Of a stretch of DNA of 64,000 bases, positions 8,564 through 17,670 are shown piece after piece. Under the pieces are notes generated by a model. The model saw only the letters and a program-made list of their open reading frames with translations, ran no database searches and was not told the origin of the DNA. Each line of letters opens with the position of its first letter. Positions within the stretch are counted from its first letter, which is position 1. Origin of the DNA: CAIMUS01 sp963708455 (GTDB taxonomy: Bacteria; Pseudomonadota; Gammaproteobacteria; Competibacterales; Competibacteraceae); assembly GCA_963708455.1 (NCBI GenBank), contig CAVPSQ010000004.1, positions 744,001-808,000 of the forward strand. The letters run 5' to 3'. Position numbers and translations under genes: made by a program.

Positions 8564-8630
8564 AATTCGTGTGGCTGGCCCAATTTCGGGTACCTCAATC
8601 CACTGCAATCCTGACTCCGGAGGAAAGTAC

Positions 8631-10538
8631 ATGACAGTCGCCAGCCATAAGGAAAACCTGGGGTTTCAAGCCGAGGTGCAGCAGTTGCTGCATCTGGTGG
8701 TGCACTCCCTGTATTCCAATAAGGAGATCTTTCTTCGCGAACTGATTTCCAACGCTTCCGACGCCTGCGAAAAATTGCGTTTCGAGGCGCTGACCGATGA
8801 CGCCCTGTACGAAAGCGATCCCAACCTGCGTCTTCGCGTGGCGTATGACAAGGACGCGCGCACCATCACGGTATCGGACAACGGCATCGGCATGAGCCGC
8901 CAGGAAGTGATCGACAACATCGGCATCATCGCCCGCTCAGGCACCCGCCAGTTTGTCGAGACCATGAGCGGCGATCAGGCCAGGGACACCCAGTTGATCG
9001 GCCAGTTCGGGGTCGGGTTCTATTCCAGCTTTATCATCGCCGACAAAGTCACGGTGCGCACCCGCCGCGCCGGTCTGGGGCCAGAACACGGCGTGTACTG
9101 GGAATCCAGCGGCGCAAGCGGTTACACCATCGAAACCGTCGAAAAACCTACCCGCGGCACCGAGGTCATCCTGCATCTGCGCGAAGGCGATGACGAATTC
9201 CTGGACGAATGGCGGCTGCGCGGCATTATTACCAAATATTCCGACCATATCACCCTGCCGATTATCATGCAGGTGGACAAGCCAGCGGAGAAAAAGGACG
9301 ACCAGCCCACCCGCGAAGACGAGACCGTCAACCGCGCCTCCGCTTTCTGGACCCGCCCCAGGAATGAAATTACCGAGGACGAGTACCAGCAGTTCTACAA
9401 GCACGTCGCCCATGATTTCGAAGACCCGCTGGCCTGGACGCATAACCGGGTGGAAGGCAAGCTGGAATACATCTCGTTGCTGTATATCCCCAGCCGGGCA
9501 CCATTCGATCTATGGGACCGCGACCAGCATCACAGCGTCAAGCTCTACGTACAGCGGGTGTTTATCATGGAAGACCCGGAGAAGCTGATGCCTCGCTATC
9601 TGCGCTTCGTGCGCGGCGTCATCGACTCCAACGATCTGCCGCTGAACGTTTCCCGCGAAATTCTGCAAAGCAGCAAGGTCATCGACAGCATCCGCGCTGG
9701 CTCGACCAAGAAAATCCTGGGCCTGCTGGAAGACATGGCCAAGGATCAGCCGGAGCAATACGCCAAATTCTGGAGTGCCTTCGGGCGAGTGCTCAAGGAA
9801 GGTCCGGCCGAGGATTACGCCAATCGCGAGTCTATCGCCAAGCTGCTGCGCTTTTCCTCCACCCACACCGACAGCGCTGAGCAGACCGTGGCGCTGGAAG
9901 ATTACATCGGACGGATGAAGGAAGGGCAGGACAAGATTTACTACATTGTCGCCGACAGCTTCGCCGCCGCTAAAAGCAGCCCCCATCTGGAAATCTTCCG
10001 CAAGAAAGGCGTCGAGGCGTTGTTGCTGCACGAGCGGGTGGATGAATGGCTGATGGCCCACCTGTCGGAGTTCCAGGGCAAACCGTTCCAGTCGGTCGCC
10101 AAAGGCGCCTTGGACAATCTGGGGAAGGAGGAATCCGCAGCGGAGAAGCAGCAACACGAGCAGGCGGAAGCAGCGTTCAAGGATCTGCTGGAGCGGGTTG
10201 GCAAGACACTGGGCGACCAGGTCGGCGGGGTGCGCCTGTCCAAGCGTTTGACGGATTCACCGGCCTGTCTAGTGGTCGACGATTACGCCATGAGCACGCA
10301 TCTGGAGCGGTTGCTCAAGGAAATCGGTCAGGCCGGGCCGACCGGCAAGCCCTATCTGGAATTGAACCCGCAGCATTTTCTGGTCACCCGACTGCAAGAC
10401 GAGCAGGACGAGGAGCGTTTCGGCGATTGGACCCATCTGCTGTTCGAGCAGGCCATGCTGGCCGAAGGCGGACAACTGGACGATCCGGCCAGCTTCGTGC
10501 AGCGGCTGAACAAACTGCTGGCGACGCTGACGCAGTGA
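8631..10538 (+). CDS. htpG: Molecular chaperone HtpG (Hsp90)
   Basis: A 635-residue Hsp90 family ATPase, close to the usual 620-640. The N-terminal GHKL ATP-binding domain has FLRELISNASDACEKLR, VSDNGIGMS and IGQFGVGFYSSF; the middle domain has RYLRFVRGVIDSNDLPLNVSRE with the catalytic Arg loop; the C-terminal domain gives dimerisation. It refolds or holds client proteins in the cytoplasm. The start at 8631 is set by a strong GGAGGAAAG ribosome-binding site seven bases upstream. I saw no clear sigma-32 promoter in the short upstream gap. A GC-rich hairpin follows the stop at 10540-10561. Confidence 0.95.
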   Translation: MTVASHKENLGFQAEVQQLLHLVVHSLYSNKEIFLRELISNASDACEKLRFEALTDDALYESDPNLRLRVAYDKDARTITVSDNGIGMSRQEVIDNIGIIARSGTRQFVETMSGDQARDTQLIGQFGVGFYSSFIIADKVTVRTRRAGLGPEHGVYWESSGASGYTIETVEKPTRGTEVILHLREGDDEFLDEWRLRGIITKYSDHITLPIIMQVDKPAEKKDDQPTREDETVNRASAFWTRPRNEITEDEYQQFYKHVAHDFEDPLAWTHNRVEGKLEYISLLYIPSRAPFDLWDRDQHHSVKLYVQRVFIMEDPEKLMPRYLRFVRGVIDSNDLPLNVSREILQSSKVIDSIRAGSTKKILGLLEDMAKDQPEQYAKFWSAFGRVLKEGPAEDYANRESIAKLLRFSSTHTDSAEQTVALEDYIGRMKEGQDKIYYIVADSFAAAKSSPHLEIFRKKGVEALLLHERVDEWLMAHLSEFQGKPFQSVAKGALDNLGKEESAAEKQQHEQAEAAFKDLLERVGKTLGDQVGGVRLSKRLTDSPACLVVDDYAMSTHLERLLKEIGQAGPTGKPYLELNPQHFLVTRLQDEQDEERFGDWTHLLFEQAMLAEGGQLDDPASFVQRLNKLLATLTQ

Positions 10539-10539
10539 A

Positions 10540-10561
10540 CCGGGGAGCGGACGCGCCCCGG
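10540..10561 (+). terminator. Hairpin after htpG
   Basis: CCGGGG (10540-10545) pairs with CCCCGG (10556-10561) just after the htpG stop. No T-run follows, so it is a weak intrinsic terminator candidate. Confidence 0.35.
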
Positions 10562-10619
10562 TAAACTGCTACCATTTCGAAAGCTGGCGACCGTCAGGGC
10601 GTCAGCTATAGTGTTCCTG

Positions 10620-11423
10620 CTAATCCTTTAACGCCACCAGCCGCTCCAGCCGCAGGCGATGGCGGCTGTCGGTCAGGCGATAAGCTCCACCCACCACGGC
10701 GGCCACTGCTCCCATGCCGGTGCCGCCGGCAATCAAAAACATAATCAGCATTTGGTACTTGACCGCCACCATCGGCGCGGCTCCGGCCAGAATCTGACCG
10801 GTCATCATGCCGGGCAGGGCTACCAGGCCGGTCGCCGCCATCGAATTGATGGTCGGCATCAGGGCGCTGCGTATCGCCGTCCGGGCCACCGGCAGCAGCG
10901 CCTGCCAGCGGGTCGCGCCCAGCATCAACTGCGCCTCCACGGCGCCACGCTCGCGCACCAATCGAGTCGCCAGGGTATCCATGCCCAGACTGATGCCGGT
11001 CATGGTGTTGCCGAGTATCATCCCCAGCAGCGGAATGACATAACGGGGATCGTACCAGGGATCGGGACGGATCTGGGTGGTGAGACCGAACACGGTCACC
11101 AGACCGGCCGCGAGCAGCATGCAGGAGACGCCTAAACCATAGGCCCACCAACCTTGCAGCCGCCGCTCCTGCCGCGCCAGGATTTCCCCTCCGGCGAACA
11201 GGACCATGATCAGCGCGGTCAGCCCCGTCCACCAGGGCGAGACTTGCTCGAACAGCCATTTCAGCACCAGCCCGACCAAGCTCAACTGCACCACCATGCG
11301 CAGCAGCGCGATCAGCATCTGGCGTTCCAGTTGCAGTTGCAGCCGCAGCGACAGCAGCGCGTTCAGCAGCACCAGCAGCGCCGCCAGCGCCAGATCGGCA
11401 TAGCTGAGGTCGATGGTATTCAC
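10620..11423 (-). CDS. fetB: FetB/YbbM (UPF0014) ABC-type permease
   Basis: A 267-residue membrane protein with about seven hydrophobic segments, of the UPF0014 family. Hallmarks are LLGMILGNTMTGISLGMDTL, EAQLMLGATRWQALLPVARTAIR and MTGQILAGAAPMVAVKYQMLIMF, all near-universal in FetB. In E. coli FetAB exports iron and helps resist oxidative stress. The start overlaps the FetA stop by four bases, forming a two-gene operon fetA-fetB. No iron-regulator site was recognised upstream. The arsS-like gene lies immediately upstream of fetA on the same strand, so all three may be co-transcribed. Confidence 0.9.
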   Translation of the reverse strand: MNTIDLSYADLALAALLVLLNALLSLRLQLQLERQMLIALLRMVVQLSLVGLVLKWLFEQVSPWWTGLTALIMVLFAGGEILARQERRLQGWWAYGLGVSCMLLAAGLVTVFGLTTQIRPDPWYDPRYVIPLLGMILGNTMTGISLGMDTLATRLVRERGAVEAQLMLGATRWQALLPVARTAIRSALMPTINSMAATGLVALPGMMTGQILAGAAPMVAVKYQMLIMFLIAGGTGMGAVAAVVGGAYRLTDSRHRLRLERLVALKD

Positions 11424-12016
11424 AGGGCCGCCAGCCGCACCTGCCCGGCGACGATGATCAGGCCGCGGCGGGCAAGGCGGCGCGCCTGCGCGGCGTTATG
11501 CGTCACCCACAGAACGCCAACCCCCTGCCGCAGGCGTTCGTCAAGCAGCCGCTCGACCGCGCCGGTCGCTGCGTCGTCCAGGCCGGAAGTCGGCTCATCC
11601 AGCAGCAGCACGCGCGGCTCTAAAGCCAGCGCCCGCGCCAGCGCCAGCCGCTGCCGCTCGCCGGTGGACAGGCGCGCCACCGGCCAGGCGCGCGTTTCCG
11701 CCGGCAATCCCAGGGCTTGCACCAGTGGCGCCGCGCGCTCCCAGTCGGCGAAATGGTCGCCGACCCGCTCACTCCACCAGCCGGATTCCGCCGGCACGTA
11801 GATTACCCACCGTCGCCAGACCGGACCCGTGACGGCATCCCGTGACTGCCCATCGAGCAGCACCTCGCCTTGATTGGGGTCAAGATCGGCGAGTGCCCGC
11901 AGCAACAGGCTCTTGCCCGCTCCCGACGGACCCTGCACGGTCAGGCATTCGCCCCTGTCAAGTTCAAACGATACCGGTTCCAGTCCAGGCCGTTGCAGTT
12001 TGCGCACCGTCAGCAC
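11420..12016 (-). CDS. fetA: FetA/YbbL ABC transporter ATP-binding protein
   Basis: A 198-residue compact ATPase. Walker A GPSGAGKSLLLRAL, signature LSTGERQRLALARAL, Walker B VLLLDEPTSGLD and the switch histidine in LWVTHNAAQARRL are present. The short length is normal for FetA. It pairs with FetB encoded immediately downstream with overlapping stop and start. Only three bases separate it from the stop of the arsS-like gene. It energises the presumed iron exporter at the cytoplasmic face of the inner membrane. Confidence 0.88.
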   Translation of the reverse strand: MLTVRKLQRPGLEPVSFELDRGECLTVQGPSGAGKSLLLRALADLDPNQGEVLLDGQSRDAVTGPVWRRWVIYVPAESGWWSERVGDHFADWERAAPLVQALGLPAETRAWPVARLSTGERQRLALARALALEPRVLLLDEPTSGLDDAATGAVERLLDERLRQGVGVLWVTHNAAQARRLARRGLIIVAGQVRLAAL

Positions 12017-12019
12017 GAG

Positions 12020-12982
12020 CTAACTGAGCGCGCCGCTGCAGCTACTGCCCTGGCCAGCGGTGCAGCCATAGCAGTGATCCGCCACGCGGATGGGATTGCC
12101 GCTCAGGTCCACGCCGAGCAGATCCTTGATATCAGTTTTGGGACGGTTCTTCCAGTGCAGCGGCAGCCCTAGCATCTGATTGAAGTCGCAGTCGTAGACT
12201 GCACCGTTCCAGGCGACACTGAGTAGATTACGGCACATCACGGTTGCCAGATTTTCGACACGGTGGGCGCGCTTGAGCAGGTCCATGTAATCCTCAAACT
12301 GGGCCTTGGAAATCAGCAGGCTGCCGAAGCGCTGGATAGGCATATTGGTCAAGGTGAAGAGTTGAGTAAAGCGGACGCCGTAGCGTTCCTGCAAGTGGGC
12401 TTGGTAATCGGCTTGCAGAGCCGGCTGCGGCGGCGGCAGCGACGGCCCCAGCGGATTGTAGACCAGGTTCAGGATCAGCCCGGTTCCTTCCTGCCCGTAG
12501 CCCAGCGCATTGAGGCGTTGCAGGCCGCGAATGCTGGCCGCAAACACGCCATTGCCACGCTGGGCATCGACGTTTTCCTGTAAATAACAGGGCAGCGAGG
12601 CCACCACGTCCACCCGCTGTGCGGCGAGAAATTCCGCCAGATCCTCCTGGCCGGGCGTTTCGAGAATGGTCAGATTGCAGCGGTCGATCACCTGCACGCC
12701 CAGCTCACGGGCGGTTGTGACCAGATAACGGAAATGGGGGTTAAGTTCCGGCGCGCCGCCGGTCACATCCAAGGTGTGTACCTGGGAAACCCGCAAAAAT
12801 TCGATGACCTGCTGCACTGTTTCCCAACGCATGCTTTCCTTGCGGGTGGGACCGGCATTGACATGGCAATGCACGCAGCTTTGATTGCAACGATAGCCCA
12901 GATTGACCTGGAGGATTGCCAATGGCTTGCGGCGCAGGGTGGGGAAATCGGTTTGTTGCAGCAAAGGCAGGGTGGCATGCAT
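12020..12982 (-). CDS. arsS: Arsenosugar-biosynthesis-type radical SAM protein ArsS
   Basis: A 320-residue radical SAM enzyme. The cluster motif C-N-Q-S-C-V-H-C-H-V-N-A-G-P is followed by DVTGGAPELNPHFRYLV, both typical of ArsS. The C-terminal third carries several cysteines (CRNLL, CDFNQMLGLPL, CYGCTAGQGSSCSG) that fit the C-terminal DUF3641 cluster domain of this family. ArsS proteins join an adenosyl group to dimethylarsinous acid on the way to arsenosugars. The start at 12982 has AGGA eight bases upstream and begins where homology begins; the frame stays open to 13069. No arsM or other arsenic gene is in the window, so the partner gene must be elsewhere or the role differs. Confidence 0.8.
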   Translation of the reverse strand: MHATLPLLQQTDFPTLRRKPLAILQVNLGYRCNQSCVHCHVNAGPTRKESMRWETVQQVIEFLRVSQVHTLDVTGGAPELNPHFRYLVTTARELGVQVIDRCNLTILETPGQEDLAEFLAAQRVDVVASLPCYLQENVDAQRGNGVFAASIRGLQRLNALGYGQEGTGLILNLVYNPLGPSLPPPQPALQADYQAHLQERYGVRFTQLFTLTNMPIQRFGSLLISKAQFEDYMDLLKRAHRVENLATVMCRNLLSVAWNGAVYDCDFNQMLGLPLHWKNRPKTDIKDLLGVDLSGNPIRVADHCYGCTAGQGSSCSGALS

Positions 12983-13075
12983 GGGGGATTCCTGAGCGAT
13001 AATTAGGACAGAGGAAAGCGTAGAGCGCACCAATGGACACGCTGGAATTTTATGATAACTCCCGGTCAAACCGCG

Positions 13076-13303
13076 TTATTTTCCGTAGCGCGGCGGCTGA
13101 TTGAACAGCAGATCGTGCCACACGGGATCGTCGGGAATTTCCCGGCTACGGCCGGCCGCCGGCCGGCGTTGGTCGCGGGCCTGCAGCCGGTCGGCAGACA
13201 GCTCGTACTTCAGCTCCAGATAACCGACGAAATCCAGTACCTCCCGCGCCATGTCCTCCGGCAACTGTTGCACCCGTTGATAAATCTCTGCGGCAATTTT
13301 CAT
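13076..13303 (-). CDS. DUF2281-like small protein
   Basis: About 75 residues. The N-terminal MKIAAEIYQRVQQLPEDMA and REVLDFVGYLELKY match the pattern of DUF2281-type proteins, which are often antitoxin partners of PIN toxins. Here no toxin gene adjoins, so the role is unknown. An alternative ATG at 13321 adds six residues. The GGAG before 13303 is only two bases from the ATG, so the start is uncertain. Confidence 0.55.
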   Translation of the reverse strand: MKIAAEIYQRVQQLPEDMAREVLDFVGYLELKYELSADRLQARDQRRPAAGRSREIPDDPVWHDLLFNQPPRYGK

Positions 13304-13402
13304 AACTCCAATCTCGAGCATTCAGCGTGGTCTTGAATTCAGAGCCCGGACATGACTGCTGCAGTTCGTACCTCGCTGCAGCCACACGGCGCCTGGCCCG
13401 GC

Positions 13403-13720
13403 CTACTGCGTCAGTATCCACTGGACCAGCGTCTGGATGGCCGCATCGCTGACCTGTGAACCGTTGGGTGGCATCGGGATCTGACCCCAGACGCCGGCGC
13501 CGCCGTTCTTCACTTTCTTGATCAGCAGGTTTGCGGCGCCGGGATCGTCCTTATAGTGGCTGGCGATGGCTTTGAAGGAAGGTCCCACTTTCCTTTTATC
13601 AGGCGCATGGCAGTTCAGACAACCGTTGGCCAGCGCCAGTTTCTCTTCGTCGGCCGCCAGCGCCGCCGCGATGGCGAGGAAAAGCGCCGGCAGGGCGATG
13701 AACGCCATAGATATTTTCAT
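13403..13720 (-). CDS. Small periplasmic class I cytochrome c (c551/c552 type)
   Basis: A 105-residue protein with an N-terminal signal peptide (hydrophobic 5-21, cleavage near ALA-A-D). The haem c attachment site is C34-L-N-C37-H38, and M83 in GQIPMPPN is the likely sixth ligand. The mature protein of about 83 residues matches c551/c552 electron carriers. The conserved GPSFKAIASHY and SDAAIQTLVQWIL helices are present. It should shuttle electrons in the periplasm between a bc1-type complex and a terminal oxidase or reductase. It stands alone between a DUF2281-like gene and the fumarate reductase operon. Confidence 0.88.
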   Translation of the reverse strand: MKISMAFIALPALFLAIAAALAADEEKLALANGCLNCHAPDKRKVGPSFKAIASHYKDDPGAANLLIKKVKNGGAGVWGQIPMPPNGSQVSDAAIQTLVQWILTQ

Positions 13721-13975
13721 CGTGTTCGATGTATCTCAACTGAAAAAAGGGCCGTAGGATGCGCTGAGCGACGAAGCGCCTCCATCGCGAACCACGTCGG
13801 TAAAAATTAATCTATTATATTCAATAAATTGAGTTGATATGCGGGCTAACCACTGAAGGTGGGACCATCGCGTCGGTGTCCTCGCCGGGCCTGCTGCGGT
13901 CAGTCAGCCCGACCCTGGGAGCGCCGGCGTTGGCGCACCACCGTGCGCCTTTGTCCATCATCGCTATTCAGAAAA

Positions 13976-13997
13976 TTGGCCGGCTGCCAGCCGGCCC
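13976..13997 (-). terminator. Intrinsic terminator of frdCAB
   Basis: Read on the minus strand just after the frdB stop, an 8-bp stem GGCCGGCT/AGCCGGCC (13978-13996) is followed by AATTTTC. It fits a rho-independent terminator for the fumarate reductase operon. Confidence 0.65.
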
Positions 13998-14001
13998 CCC
14001 C

Positions 14002-14745
14002 TTATTTCCACCCCATGGCCACCATCTTGCGGCGCATGAAGGCGAGCTGGGTTTGCAGCGGCAGTTCCTTCGGGCAGACATCGTGGCAGGCCAGCAGCGA
14101 CATGCAACCGAATACGCCGTCATCGTCGCCGACCAGATCGTAGAAATCCTCGTCGTTGCGCTGATCGCGCGGATCGAGCCGGAAACGGGCCAGCTTGTTG
14201 AGGCCCACCGCGCCCACGAAATCCTGGCGCATCCGCGCCGTGCCGCAGGCGGCCACGCAGCAGCCGCATTCGATGCAGCGCTCCAGATCGTAGATCGCTT
14301 CGGCCAGTTCCGGCTCCATGCGCTCTTCCAGCCTGCTCAGATCGACTGTCCTGTTGGTGTGGATCCAGGTTTCCAGCCGTTCGCTCATGCCCCGCATCCA
14401 CTTGCCGGTGTTGACCGACAGATCGCCGATCAACTCGAAGAACGGTAGCGGAGCCAGTGCAATTTCCTCGCCCAATTGCCTGGTCAGGGTGCGACAGGCG
14501 AGTCCCGGCCGACCGTCGATCAGCATGGCGCAACTGCCGCATACCCCCGCCCGACAGACGAAATCGAATTGCAGCGAGCCGTCCTGCTGCTCGCGAATCT
14601 CGTTCAGGGCGATGAACAGCGTCATCCCTTCGCTCTCTTCGATCGGGAAGGTCTGCATGTGCGGCTGACTGGCCTGGTCCTGCGGGTTATAGCGCAGGAC
14701 GCTGATTTTCAGCATCCTGCCTTTGGGTTGCGCGGCGGCATTCAT
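14002..14745 (-). CDS. frdB: Fumarate reductase / succinate dehydrogenase iron-sulfur subunit
   Basis: A 247-residue subunit. The plant-type [2Fe-2S] site is CRAGVCGSCAMLIDGRPGLAC; the [4Fe-4S] and [3Fe-4S] sites are CIECGCCVAACGTARM and CMSLLACHDVCPKELPL. Together these wire FAD in FrdA to the haem-bearing membrane subunit. Its start overlaps the frdA stop (ATGA). The order C-A-B with a single large cytochrome b subunit is that of epsilonproteobacterial (Wolinella-type) quinol:fumarate reductases rather than the enterobacterial frdABCD. The direction of catalysis cannot be read from sequence alone. Confidence 0.9.
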   Translation of the reverse strand: MNAAAQPKGRMLKISVLRYNPQDQASQPHMQTFPIEESEGMTLFIALNEIREQQDGSLQFDFVCRAGVCGSCAMLIDGRPGLACRTLTRQLGEEIALAPLPFFELIGDLSVNTGKWMRGMSERLETWIHTNRTVDLSRLEERMEPELAEAIYDLERCIECGCCVAACGTARMRQDFVGAVGLNKLARFRLDPRDQRNDEDFYDLVGDDDGVFGCMSLLACHDVCPKELPLQTQLAFMRRKMVAMGWK

Positions 14746-16724
14746 GGCAATTTCTCTCCCAAGCGTTCGTTACGGCTCCGGAAACACTCCGGCAGTAAAT
14801 GTCTGAACGGCATCAGCGCCTCCTGCACGGCGAAGCGGTCGGCGCTGGCCAGCGAGGCTTTCAGTGCCTCGACCTCAGTCAGACGCCGCGGCGTGTCGGG
14901 ATGGTCGATGTAATCCTTGGCGCCGTAGCCGCGCCAACCCGGCGGCAGTTCCATCCGCATCACGTCGATGTCTTCGTAAGTCAAGGTGGGCAGGGTGGAG
15001 TGTTCATCCGGCCAGGTGGCCAGGGTGCGCTTCAGCCAATCCTGATCGTTGCGCCGGGGATAGTCCTCGCGAAAATGGGCGCCCCGGCTTTCGGTGCGTT
15101 GCGCCGCGCCATACGCCACGCACAGAGCGAGTTTCAGCATTTTTTGCACGCGATAGGCCGTAGCCAGTTCCGGATTGGCGCCGCGCGTGCGACTCTTGAG
15201 ACCGATGTTGCGGCTGCGCAGCAACAGGCTCTGCAATTCCTCCACGGCCGCCGCCAGCGCCTCACCGGTACGGAAGATGCCGACCTTGTCAGTCATCAGT
15301 TCCTGCATGCGCACCCGCAGCGCGCTGCCGTCTTCCACGCCCCTGGAGTGCAGCAGTGCCTCGATCCTGGCGTTCTCCCGGCGCCAGAATTCCTTGATCA
15401 GCCCGGTGGAGACAGCGATGTCGCTGGCGGGTGAGTCGCAGAAATCGGCGATGAACTCGCCCACGATCATGCCGGCGACCACGGTTTCCGCCACCGAATT
15501 GCCGCCCAACCGGTTGAAGCCGTGCATATCCCAGCAGGCCGCTTCGCCGCAGGCGAACAAACCCTTGAGCGTGCGGCTCTGACCGGCGTGATCGGTGCGG
15601 ATGCCGCCCATCGAGTAGTGCTGCGCCGGCCGCACTGGCACCAGTTGCTCGGCCGGGTCGATGCCCAGAAAGTAATTACAGATGTCCTTCACTTCCCGCA
15701 GGTTCTTGTCGATATGGGCGCGTCCCAGGATGGTGATGTCCAGCCATAAGTGGTCGCCGTAGCGGGAATGGACACCTTTGCCTTCGCGGATGCGCTGCTC
15801 CATCCGCCGGGACACCACGTCGCGCGAGGCGAGTTCTTTTTTTTCCGGCTCGTAATCGGGCATGAAGCGATGCCGGTCAACGTCCAGCAGCAGACCGCCG
15901 TCGCCCCGGCAGCCTTCGGTAACCAGAATGCCGGCCGGGAAAATGCCGGTGGGATGGAACTGTACCGCCTCCATATTGCCCAGCGTGGCGACGCCGGTTT
16001 CCAGCACAAGCGCTGCGCCCATGCCTTCGTTGATCACGGCGTTAGTGGTGACTCGGTAGATGCGCCCGAAACCGCCGGTCGCGATGCAGGTGGCTTTGGC
16101 AACATAGGCGAGCAGTTCGCCGCTGATCAGCTTGCGCACGATGGCGCCGTAGCAGCGCCCGCCGTCGTGAATCAGCGCAATCGCCTCCATGCGCTCGTGT
16201 ACTGGAATGCACTGCGCGATGGTCTGATCGCTCATCGCGTACAGCATGGAATGGCCGGTACCGTCCGAGGTGTAACAGGTGCGCCATTTTTTGGTGCCGC
16301 CGAAGTCGCGGGCGGTGATCAGCCCGTGGGCTGCGTCTTTTTCGGTAATGGTGACGCGCTGGCCGTTGATCACGACCTCGCGGTCGCCGCGTTGGACCCG
16401 GTTCCAGGGCACGCCCCAGGCGGTCAGCTCGCGCACGGCTTGGGGAGCGGTGTTGACGAACATGCGCGCCACCTGCTGGTCGGCGCCCCAGTCGCTGCCG
16501 CGCACGGTGTCTTCGAAGTGCACGTCTTCGTTATCGCCTTCGCCCTTGATGGCGTTGCCCAGGCTGGCCTGCATGCCCCCCTGGGCGGCGACCGAGTGCG
16601 AGCGCTTGGCCGGGACCAGGCTCAGCACGATGGCTTCATGGCCGCGCCGTTTGGCGCCGATGGCGGCGCGCAGCCCGGCCAGACCGCCGCCGATCACCAG
16701 CACGTCGGTGTAAACGATATTCAT
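14742..16724 (-). CDS. frdA: Fumarate reductase / succinate dehydrogenase flavoprotein subunit
   Basis: A 660-residue flavoprotein. It has the FAD-binding VIGGGLAGLRAAIGAKRRG, the covalent FAD site block RSHSVAAQGGMQASLGN (His within HSVAAQGG), and the capping-domain GGIRTDHAGQSRTLKGLFACGE. Length and the second half (LALCVAYGAAQRTESRGAHFREDYP) match Wolinella-type FrdA. It interconverts fumarate and succinate on the cytoplasmic side. Both ends overlap neighbouring genes by four bases, showing tight coupling in frdC-frdA-frdB. Confidence 0.92.
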   Translation of the reverse strand: MNIVYTDVLVIGGGLAGLRAAIGAKRRGHEAIVLSLVPAKRSHSVAAQGGMQASLGNAIKGEGDNEDVHFEDTVRGSDWGADQQVARMFVNTAPQAVRELTAWGVPWNRVQRGDREVVINGQRVTITEKDAAHGLITARDFGGTKKWRTCYTSDGTGHSMLYAMSDQTIAQCIPVHERMEAIALIHDGGRCYGAIVRKLISGELLAYVAKATCIATGGFGRIYRVTTNAVINEGMGAALVLETGVATLGNMEAVQFHPTGIFPAGILVTEGCRGDGGLLLDVDRHRFMPDYEPEKKELASRDVVSRRMEQRIREGKGVHSRYGDHLWLDITILGRAHIDKNLREVKDICNYFLGIDPAEQLVPVRPAQHYSMGGIRTDHAGQSRTLKGLFACGEAACWDMHGFNRLGGNSVAETVVAGMIVGEFIADFCDSPASDIAVSTGLIKEFWRRENARIEALLHSRGVEDGSALRVRMQELMTDKVGIFRTGEALAAAVEELQSLLLRSRNIGLKSRTRGANPELATAYRVQKMLKLALCVAYGAAQRTESRGAHFREDYPRRNDQDWLKRTLATWPDEHSTLPTLTYEDIDVMRMELPPGWRGYGAKDYIDHPDTPRRLTEVEALKASLASADRFAVQEALMPFRHLLPECFRSRNERLGEKLP

Positions 16725-17563
16725 CGCCGCTCCTCCGCCTGCATCGTCAGGTGGGGTTGTTGGTATGGCTGTTGTCTGTCAGCCGGTTGCATCTCTGAAT
16801 GGGGCTGCTCCCAGGCAGGCGCGTAAGGTTGCTGCAGACCGTCCTGCCCCACCTGAAGGGCGATTTTGATATAAGCCGCCAGCGACAACACGCCCAGGAT
16901 CAGGAAGAACGCCGTCAGGCCCCATTTGAGCTTCTGCAGTTTCCTGCGGGATGCGGCCGGATTGGCGCCCTCGAACCAGCCCCATTTGACGGCCAGCCGG
17001 TACAGGCCGATGCCGCCGTGCAGTTCGACGCAGAACAGCAGCGCCAGATACAGCGGCCACATCAGGCCATACCAGACGCGGTAGGAGGAACCATGCGGAC
17101 CGATCAGCTCCGGATGGGTCAGCATGATGTACAGATGTACCGAGCCCAGGAAGAACATGAGGAAACCGGTGACCGCCTGGATGAACCAGAGATTGGTGTC
17201 GGTGTGGCGCATCATGTCCATATGGTTACGGAAGGTTCTGTACTGGCGGTAATTGATCGGGAACTTGCGCATGGCCAGCCCGGCGTGCGCGATGAACAGG
17301 ATGAATACGAAACCCACGATCAGCGACACCAGTCCGGGATGAGCCTGGCCGAGGATGTATTTGCCTTCGAAGAACTTGGTGATCACGTACATGGCATCCT
17401 TGCCCAGCAGAATTGAAGACACCAATACCATGTGTCCCCACATGAACAGTCCAAGGAACAAGCCGGTGGCGCTTTGCCAGAAATCCAATCTGGCGGGTAG
17501 CCGGCTCTTCCGGGCGCGTTCGGCCAGACCGGTGTCCGTAATCAGGTCGATGGATCGACTCAT
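16721..17563 (-). CDS. frdC: Fumarate reductase cytochrome b subunit (Wolinella-type FrdC)
   Basis: A 280-residue membrane protein with five hydrophobic helices. The stretch ATGLFLGLFMWGHMVLVSS followed by LLGKDAMYVITKFFEG is diagnostic for the dihaem FrdC of the Wolinella/Campylobacter type, and further histidines in HAGLAMRKFPINY, HMDMMRH and ELHGGIGLYRLA are candidate haem ligands. It oxidises quinol in the membrane. The ATG at 17563 is preferred to the TTG one codon earlier because GGGGA lies eight bases upstream. The polar C-terminal tail, rich in Gln and Pro, is an extension. It is the first gene of the operon, with an FNR-like box upstream. Confidence 0.88.
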   Translation of the reverse strand: MSRSIDLITDTGLAERARKSRLPARLDFWQSATGLFLGLFMWGHMVLVSSILLGKDAMYVITKFFEGKYILGQAHPGLVSLIVGFVFILFIAHAGLAMRKFPINYRQYRTFRNHMDMMRHTDTNLWFIQAVTGFLMFFLGSVHLYIMLTHPELIGPHGSSYRVWYGLMWPLYLALLFCVELHGGIGLYRLAVKWGWFEGANPAASRRKLQKLKWGLTAFFLILGVLSLAAYIKIALQVGQDGLQQPYAPAWEQPHSEMQPADRQQPYQQPHLTMQAEERR

Positions 17564-17670
17564 CAAGGTTTCCCCTATAGCGATGGGTGAAGATGGCGCT
17601 TGGATAAAGGGACATTTAAGTCAAACAGCGCCAGTTTGCTGTCATTGGAAACGTCGCCTTTTGAGTTTTG

